53,216 bases of DNA, taken from the NCBI GenBank assembly GCA_012523575.1, contig JAAYIF010000012.1:1-53216 (forward strand). The letters are read 5' to 3'. This DNA is from Clostridia bacterium. GTDB taxonomy: Bacteria > Bacillota > DTU086. Position 1 is the stretch's first letter. Each line of letters opens with the position of its first letter. A model generated the notes under the pieces. It saw only the letters and a program-made list of their open reading frames with translations. It was not told the DNA's origin and did not search any database. Shown one piece after another: positions 18,407 to 27,031 of this stretch. Position numbers and translations under genes: made by a program.

Positions 18407-20896
18407 TTAATTTTTACTTTTCTCTTCCCGTACGATTTCCCCTATCTTATCCAGATAGAAATCTGTAAGGGATTCCGCCGTTTCCTGGGAAAAAGCCTCG
18501 CTGTAAACATTATATGACGGTTTTTCAGTATCAGGGAGGATAAGGGACCAGCCATCTTCTGTATAAATTTTAATACCATCCAGTAACTCAATATTACTTT
18601 TTCTCTTCCGCTCCACATCAACCAGCTTTCTCATAACCCTTCCCTTTGCTTCCCAGGGACAGTATGTGGACTTAAAATCCATATAGTAATCTGGTATTTC
18701 ATTGAGCAGATCCCTTAGGGTTAAAGAATATTTTCCCATAAACTCCAACAGCTTTATAAGGGCATAAGCAGGGTCATATTGAAGGAAAAATTGGTCATAT
18801 CCTTCCTCGGAAGAAAACCCATGGTTTTCCAGCATCCTGCTCATAATCGCACTGGGCAGGGTTTTGGTTCTAACAACCTCCCCATTGTACTTTTCTGCTA
18901 TGGTTTCAATTACAGCGGGGGCGGTTACAGGAATCACTACCCTTCCCCTTTCATTGGTTTTTAATACCATCAAACATATAAGAACCGTGTACAAATCATC
19001 GGCAATAACCCTTCCGTGGTTATCCATTAAAATCAACCGTTCACCATCTCCGCTTATAACTGCACCAAAATCAGCCCTTTCAGCGGAGATAATTTCTGAA
19101 AGCCGGTGAAAAAACTTTTCCTGCTCTGTGGGTTTTCCGGCAAAAACAAAATCCTTTAAATCCTCAGCATACACAACATTGCAGTTCCATTTTTCTAAAA
19201 GAGATGATAAATTTTCCCTTATTAGGGAGTTTTCTGTATATAAAATTATTTTAGGTCCTCTTTTCATTATAAAGCCTGGATTTATTCTTTCACTGAGGCT
19301 GTCAACATACAAATTTACCACATGAAAGGCATTTATTATCCTGCCAATACCGCTGTCCTTGGCTCTTCTAAAATCCTCAAGGAAAAAATTATTTTCTATC
19401 TTTCTTTCAGCATCCCTTTTGATATTAACACCTCTTTCATCCAAAAACCGAAAGTTGATTTTCTGATCTTCTTCCTTTAGATGCACCCCTCCTTTTAAAT
19501 TCATTACCCTTACTCCATAACTGTTAATGGGAGCTGTAAGCACTCCTCCGTCGTAAACATTTATCCCCGTTGAAAGGAGCCCTGAAATAAAGGCTGATTT
19601 TACCATATCAGTAGCCAATTTACCATCGGAGCTTACAATAATCCTATCACCTTTATTCAAGAAACTGCCGTAGGCACAACCCAGCCTTGCCGCAAATTCC
19701 GGAGTTATATCAAGATTTACTATTCCGGGTATTCCCATTCTACCAAACAGTGAGCTTATGCCTTTGCTGCCCCATACGAGGCTTGAACATACCACTGCTC
19801 CTCTCTCAACAACTTTATCCGGCCATATTTTGACGTCCGGCTTGATAGTGACATATTCCTCTACCTTAGACCAATCCCCTACTACCGCACCTTCATAGAT
19901 TGACACCCCATCATTAATTCGTGCTCCTTTACATACCACGGCACCCCTTAAGGCTGCTCCTTTGCCGATATATGTATTCTCCCAAATTACTGTCTTTTTT
20001 ACTGAAGCCCCTTTCTCTATAATCACATTGTCCCCAACAACGGCATAGGGTCCCAGGCGAACCCCCGGTCCTATCCAGCAGTTATCACCCAATAATACCG
20101 GTCCATTAATTTCAGCCGACGGATCAATTTCCGTCCCCTTGCCCTTCCTCAAATCCTTACCATTAGCTCCTTCCCAAAGTCCATGCTTTACTTTTCCTTC
20201 CAGCATATCAAAATGAGCCTGCCGGTACTGCTGTATGTTTCCAATGTCACACCAATATCCTTCAAGAACACAACCATAAAGGGGCTTTCCCAGCTCAAGA
20301 ATTTTGGGAAAAAGGTTTTTACTGAAATCAAACATAGTATTAGGGGGTATTAATTTAAGGATTTCAGGCTCTAAAACATAAATCCCGGTATTAACCCGGT
20401 CGCTGAAAACCTCTCCCCAGCCGGGTTTTTCCAGAAACTTTACAATTCTTCCCTCTTCATCAGTAATAACCACACCGAATTCAAGGGGATTTTCCACAGT
20501 GGTAAGTACAATGGTTGCCGCAGCCCTGTTATCGAAATGAAATTTAACGGCCTTGGATAAATCAAAATCCGTCAGGGCGTCGCCGCTTACTACAACAAAG
20601 GGTTCATCTAAAAATTTTTCCGCATTTTTAACGCTTCCGGCGGTACCCAAGGGGGTTTTTTCAACAAAATATGAAAGCCTTACTCCAAAGTCACTTCCGT
20701 CCCCAAAATAGCGTATTATTTCCTGGGGAAGATACTGCAGCGTCACACAAATATCTTTAATACCGTGCCTTGCCAAAAGCTCAATGGCATACTCCATAAC
20801 CGGTTTATTCATTATGGACGTCATGGGTTTTGGCCTGCCGCAGGTTAATGGCCTTAATCTAGAACCGGCTCCCCCAGCCATTATTACCCCTTTCAT
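18407..20896 (-). CDS. Nucleotidyltransferase / left-handed beta-helix / phosphomutase-like fusion
   Basis: An 829-residue fusion. Residues 1-235 are a sugar-phosphate nucleotidyltransferase (GGAGSRLRPLTCGRPKPM, VVSGDALTDFDL). Residues about 250-370 are hexapeptide (LbH) repeats (IGPGVRLGPYAVVGDNVIIEKG). The remainder is a phosphoglucomutase/phosphomannomutase-like region (IIVSSDGKLATDMVKSAFISGLLSTGINVYDGG). The canonical phosphoserine motif TASHNP is missing; the equivalent stretch reads GGVHLKEEDQK, so mutase activity is doubtful. Such proteins are usually labelled mannose-1-phosphate guanylyltransferase in Clostridia and cyanobacteria. Beside a glycosyltransferase and glycogen genes it may supply or sense a sugar nucleotide. 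It abuts the GT4 gene with 2 bases between. Confidence 0.85.
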   Translation of the reverse strand: MKGVIMAGGAGSRLRPLTCGRPKPMTSIMNKPVMEYAIELLARHGIKDICVTLQYLPQEIIRYFGDGSDFGVRLSYFVEKTPLGTAGSVKNAEKFLDEPFVVVSGDALTDFDLSKAVKFHFDNRAAATIVLTTVENPLEFGVVITDEEGRIVKFLEKPGWGEVFSDRVNTGIYVLEPEILKLIPPNTMFDFSKNLFPKILELGKPLYGCVLEGYWCDIGNIQQYRQAHFDMLEGKVKHGLWEGANGKDLRKGKGTEIDPSAEINGPVLLGDNCWIGPGVRLGPYAVVGDNVIIEKGASVKKTVIWENTYIGKGAALRGAVVCKGARINDGVSIYEGAVVGDWSKVEEYVTIKPDVKIWPDKVVERGAVVCSSLVWGSKGISSLFGRMGIPGIVNLDITPEFAARLGCAYGSFLNKGDRIIVSSDGKLATDMVKSAFISGLLSTGINVYDGGVLTAPINSYGVRVMNLKGGVHLKEEDQKINFRFLDERGVNIKRDAERKIENNFFLEDFRRAKDSGIGRIINAFHVVNLYVDSLSERINPGFIMKRGPKIILYTENSLIRENLSSLLEKWNCNVVYAEDLKDFVFAGKPTEQEKFFHRLSEIISAERADFGAVISGDGERLILMDNHGRVIADDLYTVLICLMVLKTNERGRVVIPVTAPAVIETIAEKYNGEVVRTKTLPSAIMSRMLENHGFSSEEGYDQFFLQYDPAYALIKLLEFMGKYSLTLRDLLNEIPDYYMDFKSTYCPWEAKGRVMRKLVDVERKRKSNIELLDGIKIYTEDGWSLILPDTEKPSYNVYSEAFSQETAESLTDFYLDKIGEIVREEKSKN

Positions 20897-20898
20897 GG

Positions 20899-22272
20899 TT
20901 AATGACCTCCTTCCCGGTGATTGTTTGTAGCAATGCGGTGATTTACTAAATCATAATCCCTACCTGAATAACTGCCGTAATAGTCTTCATTTTCTTCCAT
21001 CTCACCCCTGGAGCCCCACTCCCGATCCCTTTGCGAAATAAAAGACATGGCATAGTTCCAGAAGCGGTCCAGGGGTCTCTGCGCTCCCCAGGGGGTCCTG
21101 CGGTGTTCCTTTAAAACGGCTTTATAAAGATCTATGGTTTTATCAGCTATAGCATTCCAATCATAAACTTCCTTTACAATTCGTAGCGCTCTCTTTTTTA
21201 TTTGTTCAGCATAAATGTCATCAGTTAACAGGGAAATTACATTGGAGGCCAAGGAATTGGGGTTTCCGGGGTACGCTTTTAAACCGTTCTGTCCGTGGAT
21301 AATAATTTCCGAAAGCCCTCCGGTATCGGACACCACAACAGGTGTGCCCGCTGCCATTGCCTCCAGAGCAACAATTCCAAAGGGCTCATAAAAGCTTGGG
21401 AAAACCGCTACTGAAGCAGCTTTATACAATTTATTCCTGGTTTCATCGTCAATATATCCAGTAAAGAGTATTTTATGTTCCAACCCTTTAGATTTTGCCA
21501 GGCCGCAGAGCTCGTTCTTCATGGGGCCGTCTCCGGCGATAACAAATTTAGCATTGGGATAGGCAAAAAGTATCTGAGGAGCGCTCTCAATGAGCACTTG
21601 AACTCCCTTTTCGGGAACCAGGCGCCCCACATAAAAAATTATTTTTTCCTCTTCCCGGGCAAATCTGTTTTTAAATCCATTTTCCACATATACCGAACTG
21701 AATTTCTCTGCCCTTACTCCGTTGGGAATTATCTCTATTTTGTCTAAGGGAAGGCTAAATATACCATGCACTTCATTTTTCATATGCATGCTACACACTA
21801 TGACCTTCCATGCTTCGTACCCTAACCACCACTCCACACTGCTTATATATCGCTGCTGGTCATTGTGAAGCCCTTGATTTCTTCCCGCCTCCGTCGCATG
21901 CAGTGTAGCCACCAGAGGCACCTGATAAGCATGTTTTACGGCAGCCCCGGCAAAAGCAGCTAGCCAGTCATGGGCATGCACAATATCAAAGGGGCCATCC
22001 CTATTGGTTAGCCGCATAACGTTCTCAAGCATTTTTACATTCATCTGCAGAACCCAGGTATGAAAATCCGGAGTGTTTACGGGATAGGGCATAAAGCGGT
22101 GAACATGAACACCTTCCACATTTTCATATTCAGGAGTTTCTTCTGTGCCGCAGGTAACTACATGAATCTCATTTTTTGTATCAGCAATGGCCGAAGTCAA
22201 ATCCTCCACATGCCTTGCCAGCCCTCCTACACTCCGCGGTGGATACTCCCAGGAAAGCATTAAAATTCGCAT
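20899..22272 (-). CDS. GT4 family glycosyltransferase (glycogen synthase-like)
   Basis: A retaining GT-B glycosyltransferase of about 457 residues. The N-terminus MRILMLSWEYPPRSVGGLARHVEDL resembles archaeal and clostridial starch/glycogen synthase-like GT4 enzymes. HAHDWLAAFAGAA, the donor-site IFYVGRLVPEKGVQVLIES and EPFGIVALEAMAAGTPVVVSDTGGL (with the ExxxxxxxE motif) complete the signature. The C-terminal 60 residues are acidic and tyrosine-rich (EENEDYYGSYSGRDYDLVNHR), outside the catalytic fold. The start is ATG at 22272 by family alignment; a GTG at 22287 behind AAGGA is also possible. Two bases separate it from the nucleotidyltransferase fusion, so both are probably one transcript. 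Confidence 0.88.
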   Translation of the reverse strand: MRILMLSWEYPPRSVGGLARHVEDLTSAIADTKNEIHVVTCGTEETPEYENVEGVHVHRFMPYPVNTPDFHTWVLQMNVKMLENVMRLTNRDGPFDIVHAHDWLAAFAGAAVKHAYQVPLVATLHATEAGRNQGLHNDQQRYISSVEWWLGYEAWKVIVCSMHMKNEVHGIFSLPLDKIEIIPNGVRAEKFSSVYVENGFKNRFAREEEKIIFYVGRLVPEKGVQVLIESAPQILFAYPNAKFVIAGDGPMKNELCGLAKSKGLEHKILFTGYIDDETRNKLYKAASVAVFPSFYEPFGIVALEAMAAGTPVVVSDTGGLSEIIIHGQNGLKAYPGNPNSLASNVISLLTDDIYAEQIKKRALRIVKEVYDWNAIADKTIDLYKAVLKEHRRTPWGAQRPLDRFWNYAMSFISQRDREWGSRGEMEENEDYYGSYSGRDYDLVNHRIATNNHREGGH

Positions 22273-22472
22273 TTTTAAAAGCCACACTCCCTTTTTCCTT
22301 GTACAAGCTTGGTAAAAGACATGGTAAATTGTTCAATGTTCTTATGTTATTTTTTCTAAATACGCCCATTTTATGCTGATATTGAGTTGACTAAAAAAGA
22401 ATAATTAGTCATAAAAAGGATTATTATAAAAAAAACACTTCAAAAAAATATTACAAAAGTGGGGGCTTTTGT

Positions 22473-23468
22473 ATGCCAGAGATAAGACGAAATCCTTTAA
22501 GCGATACTTGGGTAATAATAGCGACGGAAAGAAGCAAAAGACCTTCGGATTTTGCCGATACAGGGGAAAAACACAAAAAAGAAAGTAAAACCTGTCCTTT
22601 CTGCCTGGGAAACGAACATTTGACACCCCCTGAGATAACCGCTTTAAGAAAAAATAGGGCCAAACCCAATTCCCAGGGTTGGACTGTTCGGGTTGTGCCA
22701 AATAAATTTGCCGCACTGCAGCAAAACGGCAGCCCTGACGCAAGAAAAAAGGAAATGTATGACATTATGAAGGGTGTGGGGGCCCATGAAGTTGTAATAG
22801 AATCACCGGATCACAATAAGGAACTTTATGAACATGACGAGGAGCACATATTTAACGTATTAAAAATATGGCGTTCCCGCTATCAAGAACTGGGCAAAAA
22901 CAGCATAATTAAATATACCCAGCTATTTAGAAATTATGGCTCCGCAGCGGGAGCATCCCTTACCCATCCCCATAGCCAGATTATTTCAACACCGCTGATA
23001 CCTAAGAACATTATGGAAGAATTGGAGGGTTTTGAAAGATTCCATAAAGAAAAGGGAAAATGCATTTTATGTGACATGGTACCCTTTGAAGCAGAAGAAA
23101 AAGTACGCGTGGTTACAGAAAACGAAGAATTTTTATCATTCTGCCCCTTTGCAGCCCGTTTCCCCTTTGAAACATGGATAGTTCCTAAAAAGCATGAAAA
23201 ACAGTTTTCAGAAATCACGGATCAAGGGCTAAGCCATTTAGCAGATATTTTGAAAAGGACCCTGAAAATGCTTGCGGAAAAAGTCAATGATCCTCCTTAT
23301 AACTTAATTCTTAGATCGGCACCTTATTCCGTAAATGAAAATGAAATTTACCATTGGCATATACAAATACTTCCACGCCTTACGAAGGTAGCAGGTTTTG
23401 AATGGGGTACCGGATATTACATCAATCCCACTCCCCCTGAAGATGCCGCGTCTTATCTGCGTGAATAA
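22473..23468 (+). CDS. galT: Galactose-1-phosphate uridylyltransferase family protein
   Basis: A HIT-superfamily nucleotidylyl transferase of 331 residues. Cys41 and Cys44 (CPFC) are the zinc ligands at the N-terminus. The active site is LTHPHSQII with His165-Pro-His167, the second His being the covalent UMP carrier in GalT. A second zinc-like site, CILCDM, and the C-terminal YHWHIQILPRL complete the family pattern. Classical GalT exchanges UMP between glucose- and galactose-1-phosphate. No galK or galE is adjacent, while glgA follows after 53 bases, so a role in supplying NDP-glucose for glucan synthesis is a reasonable inference. Confidence 0.9.
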   Translation: MPEIRRNPLSDTWVIIATERSKRPSDFADTGEKHKKESKTCPFCLGNEHLTPPEITALRKNRAKPNSQGWTVRVVPNKFAALQQNGSPDARKKEMYDIMKGVGAHEVVIESPDHNKELYEHDEEHIFNVLKIWRSRYQELGKNSIIKYTQLFRNYGSAAGASLTHPHSQIISTPLIPKNIMEELEGFERFHKEKGKCILCDMVPFEAEEKVRVVTENEEFLSFCPFAARFPFETWIVPKKHEKQFSEITDQGLSHLADILKRTLKMLAEKVNDPPYNLILRSAPYSVNENEIYHWHIQILPRLTKVAGFEWGTGYYINPTPPEDAASYLRE

Positions 23469-23521
23469 ACCTGTAAAACTTTACAACAACAAACAAGGAA
23501 ATTAACGAGGGAGGTAGTTAG

Positions 23522-25003
23522 ATGAGCAATCTAAAAATTCTTATAGTTTCCCCGGAAGTAGATCCCTTTGCCAAAACCGGCGGGCTGGCAGATGTGGCAG
23601 GATCCCTTCCCAAAGCGCTGGCAAGGCACGGTATGGATGTGCGTATAATTATGCCTAAATATAAAAATATTCAAAATGTTGATTACTTAATGGATCTGCC
23701 GGTAGAAATGGACGGTCATCTGGAAACGGCAATTATCAAGTACTCCACATTGCCCGTAAAAGAGGAAGAAGCCCATTTAAATATACCTGTTTACTTTATT
23801 GATAATTACAAGTACTTTTACCGGGGAGGTCTATACGGACACCCCGACGATGGGGCACGCTTCAACTTTTTTGTTAAAGCTATTTTGTCAGCCCTTCCCA
23901 GAATGGATTTTAAACCTGATATAATTCACTGCAACGACTGGCAAAGCTCTCTGCTACCATTATTTCTAAAGGTTAAATATGAAGATGAACCCTTTTACCG
24001 GGATACAGCAACTATTTTTACCATTCATAACCTCCATTACCAGGGAAGATTTCCAAAGGACATTTTGACTACCCTTAACCTCAACGAAAAAAGATTTTTT
24101 AATCCTGAAGAATTAGAGTTTTGGGGACAGGTTAATTTTATGAAAGGTGGTATTATATATGCCGATCTGATTAACACCGTAAGCAATAAATATTCCCTGG
24201 AAATACAAACCCCGGAATTCGGCGAAGGTTTAGACGGCCTTCTCCGTAAAAGATCACAGGATCTTTATGGGATAGTTAACGGGATTGATTACCATAAGTT
24301 TAATCCTGAAACTGACGAAAACATATACAAAAATTATAGTTTGGACACCATTGAAAATAAAATTGAAAATAAATACCGCCTTCAGGAAGAATTGGGCCTT
24401 CCGCGAAAAGATGTTCCCGTAATAAGCTTGATATCCCGTTTAGTGGCCCAAAAAGGCCTTGACCTTGTGGGGCAAATTATGAATGATCTTTTAAAAGAAG
24501 ATGTTCAATTTATTCTTTTGGGAACGGGAGAAGATTATTATCAGCAGATGTTCAGCCAAATAAAAGTTCGTTATAAGGATAAGGCTGCGATTATTATCGG
24601 CTTTGATCCCGTTCTGGCTCAAAAAATATATGCCGGTTCCGATATATTCTTAATGCCTTCTAAATTTGAGCCCTGCGGTCTATCCCAGCTGATAAGTCTG
24701 CGCTACGGTACCATACCGGTGGTCCATGCCACAGGGGGATTAGAAGATACAATAATAGATTTTCCCACAGATCCTGAAAAGGGTAACGGTTTCTCCTTTA
24801 AGAATTTTTCAGTTTCTGACTTTTGGATTACTCTTCAAAGGGCTCTGGATCTGTTCAACAACCATCCGGACCAATGGCGCAAAATTATTTCCAATGCTAT
24901 GACCGCTGATTTTTCATGGGATAAATCCGCTAAAAAATATATCTCCCTTTATGAAAAGGCCCTTGAAAAAAGAAAAAAAGATCTCCTTGCTAAAACAGGC
25001 TAG
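23522..25003 (+). CDS. glgA: Glycogen synthase (GT5)
   Basis: Transfers glucose from ADP-glucose to the non-reducing end of alpha-1,4-glucan. The N-terminal KTGGLADVAGSLPKAL (residues 18-33) is the GT5 donor/primer signature. Other motifs are PDIIHCNDWQSSLLPL, TIHNLHYQGRFP, ISRLVAQKGLDLV and PSKFEPCGLSQLISLRYGTIPVVHATGGLEDT. The 493-residue length is typical of bacterial GlgA. It has a GGGAGG ribosome site and follows galT in the same direction. A strong bidirectional terminator starts one base after its stop. No glgC or glgD, the normal ADP-glucose source, lies in the window. Confidence 0.96.
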   Translation: MSNLKILIVSPEVDPFAKTGGLADVAGSLPKALARHGMDVRIIMPKYKNIQNVDYLMDLPVEMDGHLETAIIKYSTLPVKEEEAHLNIPVYFIDNYKYFYRGGLYGHPDDGARFNFFVKAILSALPRMDFKPDIIHCNDWQSSLLPLFLKVKYEDEPFYRDTATIFTIHNLHYQGRFPKDILTTLNLNEKRFFNPEELEFWGQVNFMKGGIIYADLINTVSNKYSLEIQTPEFGEGLDGLLRKRSQDLYGIVNGIDYHKFNPETDENIYKNYSLDTIENKIENKYRLQEELGLPRKDVPVISLISRLVAQKGLDLVGQIMNDLLKEDVQFILLGTGEDYYQQMFSQIKVRYKDKAAIIIGFDPVLAQKIYAGSDIFLMPSKFEPCGLSQLISLRYGTIPVVHATGGLEDTIIDFPTDPEKGNGFSFKNFSVSDFWITLQRALDLFNNHPDQWRKIISNAMTADFSWDKSAKKYISLYEKALEKRKKDLLAKTG

Positions 25004-25043
25004 AAAAAAATAAACACCCGTTAAAAACGGGTGTTTATTTTTT
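25004..25043. terminator. Bidirectional terminator between glgA and the CBM gene
   Basis: TAAACACCCGTT, a short loop and AACGGGTGTTTA form a long perfect hairpin with an A-run before and a T-run after, so it can end transcripts from both strands. It begins right after the glgA stop and ends 26 bases from the CBM gene stop. Confidence 0.93.
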
Positions 25044-25068
25044 TAGCTTCATTTTTCAGCTTGATTTA

Positions 25069-25452
25069 TCAAAATCTTTGTATTTTTCCGTTATGGATCT
25101 CAAAACTCCAATTTATGCCGTTGTTGTTATCCCAATTGGAAGCACTGTCTTTAAAGCAAAGATTTAAACGTGTTGGATTTGCAACTTTAATTTTTGTAAC
25201 CCATCCCCTATCGGTTTTCTCCATTTTGTAATCTTTAACGTCTGTCCATGCATCGGCTCTTCCATATCCACAGTGAAGATACACCTGGTCAGCTCCCGAT
25301 TTAGCTAAAAGACCATTATATAAAATTGTTACTTCTTCTCCGGCAGTGATGGGAACCGGGTCCACCGTAACTCCACCGGGATAATCGGCTTCCTGCATTC
25401 TCTCAAGCCGCCCACTGGATTCTCCAAATCTGGAGTGTTTTGTATGCCTCAT
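25069..25452 (-). CDS. Stand-alone starch-type carbohydrate-binding module protein
   Basis: The 127-residue product begins with a polar stretch (MRHTKHSRFGESSGRLERMQ). A single domain follows (ITAGEEVTILYNGLLAKSGADQVYLHCGYGRADAWTDVKDYKMEKTDRGWVTKI ... LNLCFKDSASNWDNNNGINWSFEI) typical of CBM25/CBM53-like starch-binding domains. The Trp and NNNGxNW residues fit the sugar platform. There is no signal peptide and no catalytic domain, so it would bind glucan in the cytoplasm. It converges with glgA over a shared terminator. A scaffold or regulator on glycogen is inferred. Confidence 0.83.
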   Translation of the reverse strand: MRHTKHSRFGESSGRLERMQEADYPGGVTVDPVPITAGEEVTILYNGLLAKSGADQVYLHCGYGRADAWTDVKDYKMEKTDRGWVTKIKVANPTRLNLCFKDSASNWDNNNGINWSFEIHNGKIQRF

Positions 25453-25547
25453 TTTTTACCCTCCATTACAGAATAAAATATTTGTACTTGTTGTATCACA
25501 TAATAGTATTGTCAGGCGGCCCATAAGTTTATGTTAGAATGTATTTC

Positions 25548-26681
25548 CTAGGCACTTTTTTCCTTTTTGTATTTTTCGTAAATAAATACCAATTCCTTGT
25601 CAAAGAGGCTACGCTTCAATTCAACGGCAGCTGCCCTTACCCTAGGCAAAAGATCCTTTGCTTCTTCGTCGCTTATAACAATTCCATATTCAGCAAACTT
25701 AGATTTTATGGCACTGGTACCTGAATGCTTGCCTATAATAATTTGCCTTGTAAGACCTACTTCTTCCGGAGTGAATGCTTCATAGGCTACGGGATTTTTC
25801 AATACGCCATCGGCATGGATTCCTGATTCATGGGCGAACATGTTGGTTCCAACAATTGCTTTCCATGAGGGAAGCTGTCTTCCTGCAGCTTGGGCAACAT
25901 ACTCGGAAACTTCCCTGAAAATATCGGTTTTAAAATTCAGATCTATTCCCTCCAGATATTTCAAGGCCATTACAACTTCTTCCAGGGCGGCATTGCCGGC
26001 TCTTTCTCCCAAACCTAAAACGGTTACTCCTGCATGGGTTGCTCCGGCTTTGATTCCCGCAAGGGTATTGGCAGTGGCCAAGCCAAAATCATTATGCATG
26101 TGCATTTCTATATCAATTCCTACCTCTTCCACTATTCTCTTTATCTTTTCATAGGTAGTAAAGGGTGTCAGCATACCCACAGTATCACAGAATCTTAACC
26201 TATCTGCCCCTGCCTTTTTGGCAGCCTTCGCAAATTGAATCAGAAAATCCATGTCGGAACGCGATGCATCCTCCGCGTTAACGGAAACATAAACGTTATG
26301 GCTCTTTGCAAATTCTGCAGCCCTGACCATTTTATCCAAAACTTCTTCTCTGGTGCTTTTGAGCTTATACTTGATGTGAATATCAGAAGTAGAAATGGAA
26401 ATGGCAACTGCATCCACACCGCATTCCAGTGATTGTTTGACGTCTGCGATGACAGCCCGGTTCCAGCCCATTATGCTTGCCTTTAAACCGCTTTGAACTA
26501 TTTCCTGGATTACTTCTTTTTCATCTCCACCCATTACGGGAATGCCGGCTTCAATCTGATGCACTCCCAGTTCATCCAAATATTTGGCAATTCTTATTTT
26601 TTCCTTATTGGCAAAAACCACTCCGGCAGTTTGCTCCCCATCGCGCAAGGTTGTATCCACTATGGTAACCTTTGGCTTCAT
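25548..26681 (-). CDS. nifV: Homocitrate synthase (NifV type)
   Basis: A DRE-TIM metallolyase of 377 residues that condenses acetyl-CoA with a 2-oxoacid. Motifs are TTLRDGEQTAGVVF (DRE-TIM catalytic Arg-Asp), GIPVMGG, MHMHNDFGLATANTLAG (metal-binding HxH) and FAHESGIHADGVLK. The GIPVMGG and overall length match NifV-type homocitrate synthases better than LeuA (over 500 residues) or Re-citrate synthase (about 450). No nitrogenase or lysine genes are adjacent, so the physiological product is uncertain; citramalate or homocitrate chemistry are alternatives. The start ATG has GGAG 8 bases upstream. A structured leader and a small overlapping frame precede it. Confidence 0.86.
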   Translation of the reverse strand: MKPKVTIVDTTLRDGEQTAGVVFANKEKIRIAKYLDELGVHQIEAGIPVMGGDEKEVIQEIVQSGLKASIMGWNRAVIADVKQSLECGVDAVAISISTSDIHIKYKLKSTREEVLDKMVRAAEFAKSHNVYVSVNAEDASRSDMDFLIQFAKAAKKAGADRLRFCDTVGMLTPFTTYEKIKRIVEEVGIDIEMHMHNDFGLATANTLAGIKAGATHAGVTVLGLGERAGNAALEEVVMALKYLEGIDLNFKTDIFREVSEYVAQAAGRQLPSWKAIVGTNMFAHESGIHADGVLKNPVAYEAFTPEEVGLTRQIIIGKHSGTSAIKSKFAEYGIVISDEEAKDLLPRVRAAAVELKRSLFDKELVFIYEKYKKEKSA

Positions 26682-26781
26682 ATTTCACTCTCCTTTCAAT
26701 CTTTATATTGTTATATAAAAACTTTAAACATTGTTCTCCCAAACCTTTTCTGCATTGCCATTCAACATCATCCACAGACAT
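26605..26781 (-). CDS. Possible leader/upstream ORF overlapping nifV
   Basis: An ATG at 26781 sits 8 bases after AAAGGGAGG, a stronger ribosome site than that of nifV. The 58-residue frame begins MSVDDVEWQCRKGLGEQCLKFLY and runs into nifV in another frame for 77 bases. The last part is simply the alternative frame of nifV, so only the first ~30 residues could carry meaning. It may be a regulatory upstream ORF coupling translation to nifV. I recognise no protein family. Confidence 0.3.
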   Translation of the reverse strand: MSVDDVEWQCRKGLGEQCLKFLYNNIKIERRVKYEAKGYHSGYNLARWGANCRSGFCQ

Positions 26782-26789
26782 AAAAAACA

Positions 26790-26922
26790 CCTCCCTTTAA
26801 TCCATAAAACCACAGGGAGGCGCACTTAAGTTTCAATTAATTTGATATAATTCACCTAACGGATACCTACAACTTTATTTTGCCCTCCCTGGGAAAAAAC
26901 TAAAAAATTTAGTTTTAGAGTA
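26790..26922 (-). promoter_or_regulatory. Structured leader upstream of nifV with alternative pairing around a Shine-Dalgarno
   Basis: Read on the minus strand, the region holds CCCAGGGAGGGC (about 26882-26893), then CGCCTCCCTGTGG (26810-26822), then AAAGGGAGG (26790-26798). The middle CCTCCCT can pair perfectly either with the upstream GGGAGG arm (CAGGGAGG/CCTCCCTG, 8 bp) or with the downstream ribosome site (7 bp). The choices exclude each other, the layout of a translational switch. Upstream lies an AAAACTAA/TTTAGTTTT hairpin. It matches no riboswitch class I know. It occupies most of the 350-base gap before nifV. Confidence 0.5.
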
Positions 26923-26981
26923 ATAATAATAATTCCACATAAAAACTCAAAATTCCTGCCGAAACAAAAACTAACATTTCC

Positions 26982-27010
26982 AAAAAAAATACCCGGTCTT
27001 TTTGACCGGG
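26982..27010 (-). terminator. Terminator of the gat operon
   Basis: On the minus strand CCCGGTC-AAAAA-GACCGGG is followed by TATTTTTTTT. It starts 22 bases after the gatB stop and closes the pcrA-ligA-gatCAB block. Confidence 0.93.
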
Positions 27011-27031
27011 CCGTCTTCAGTTTTAAATTTA

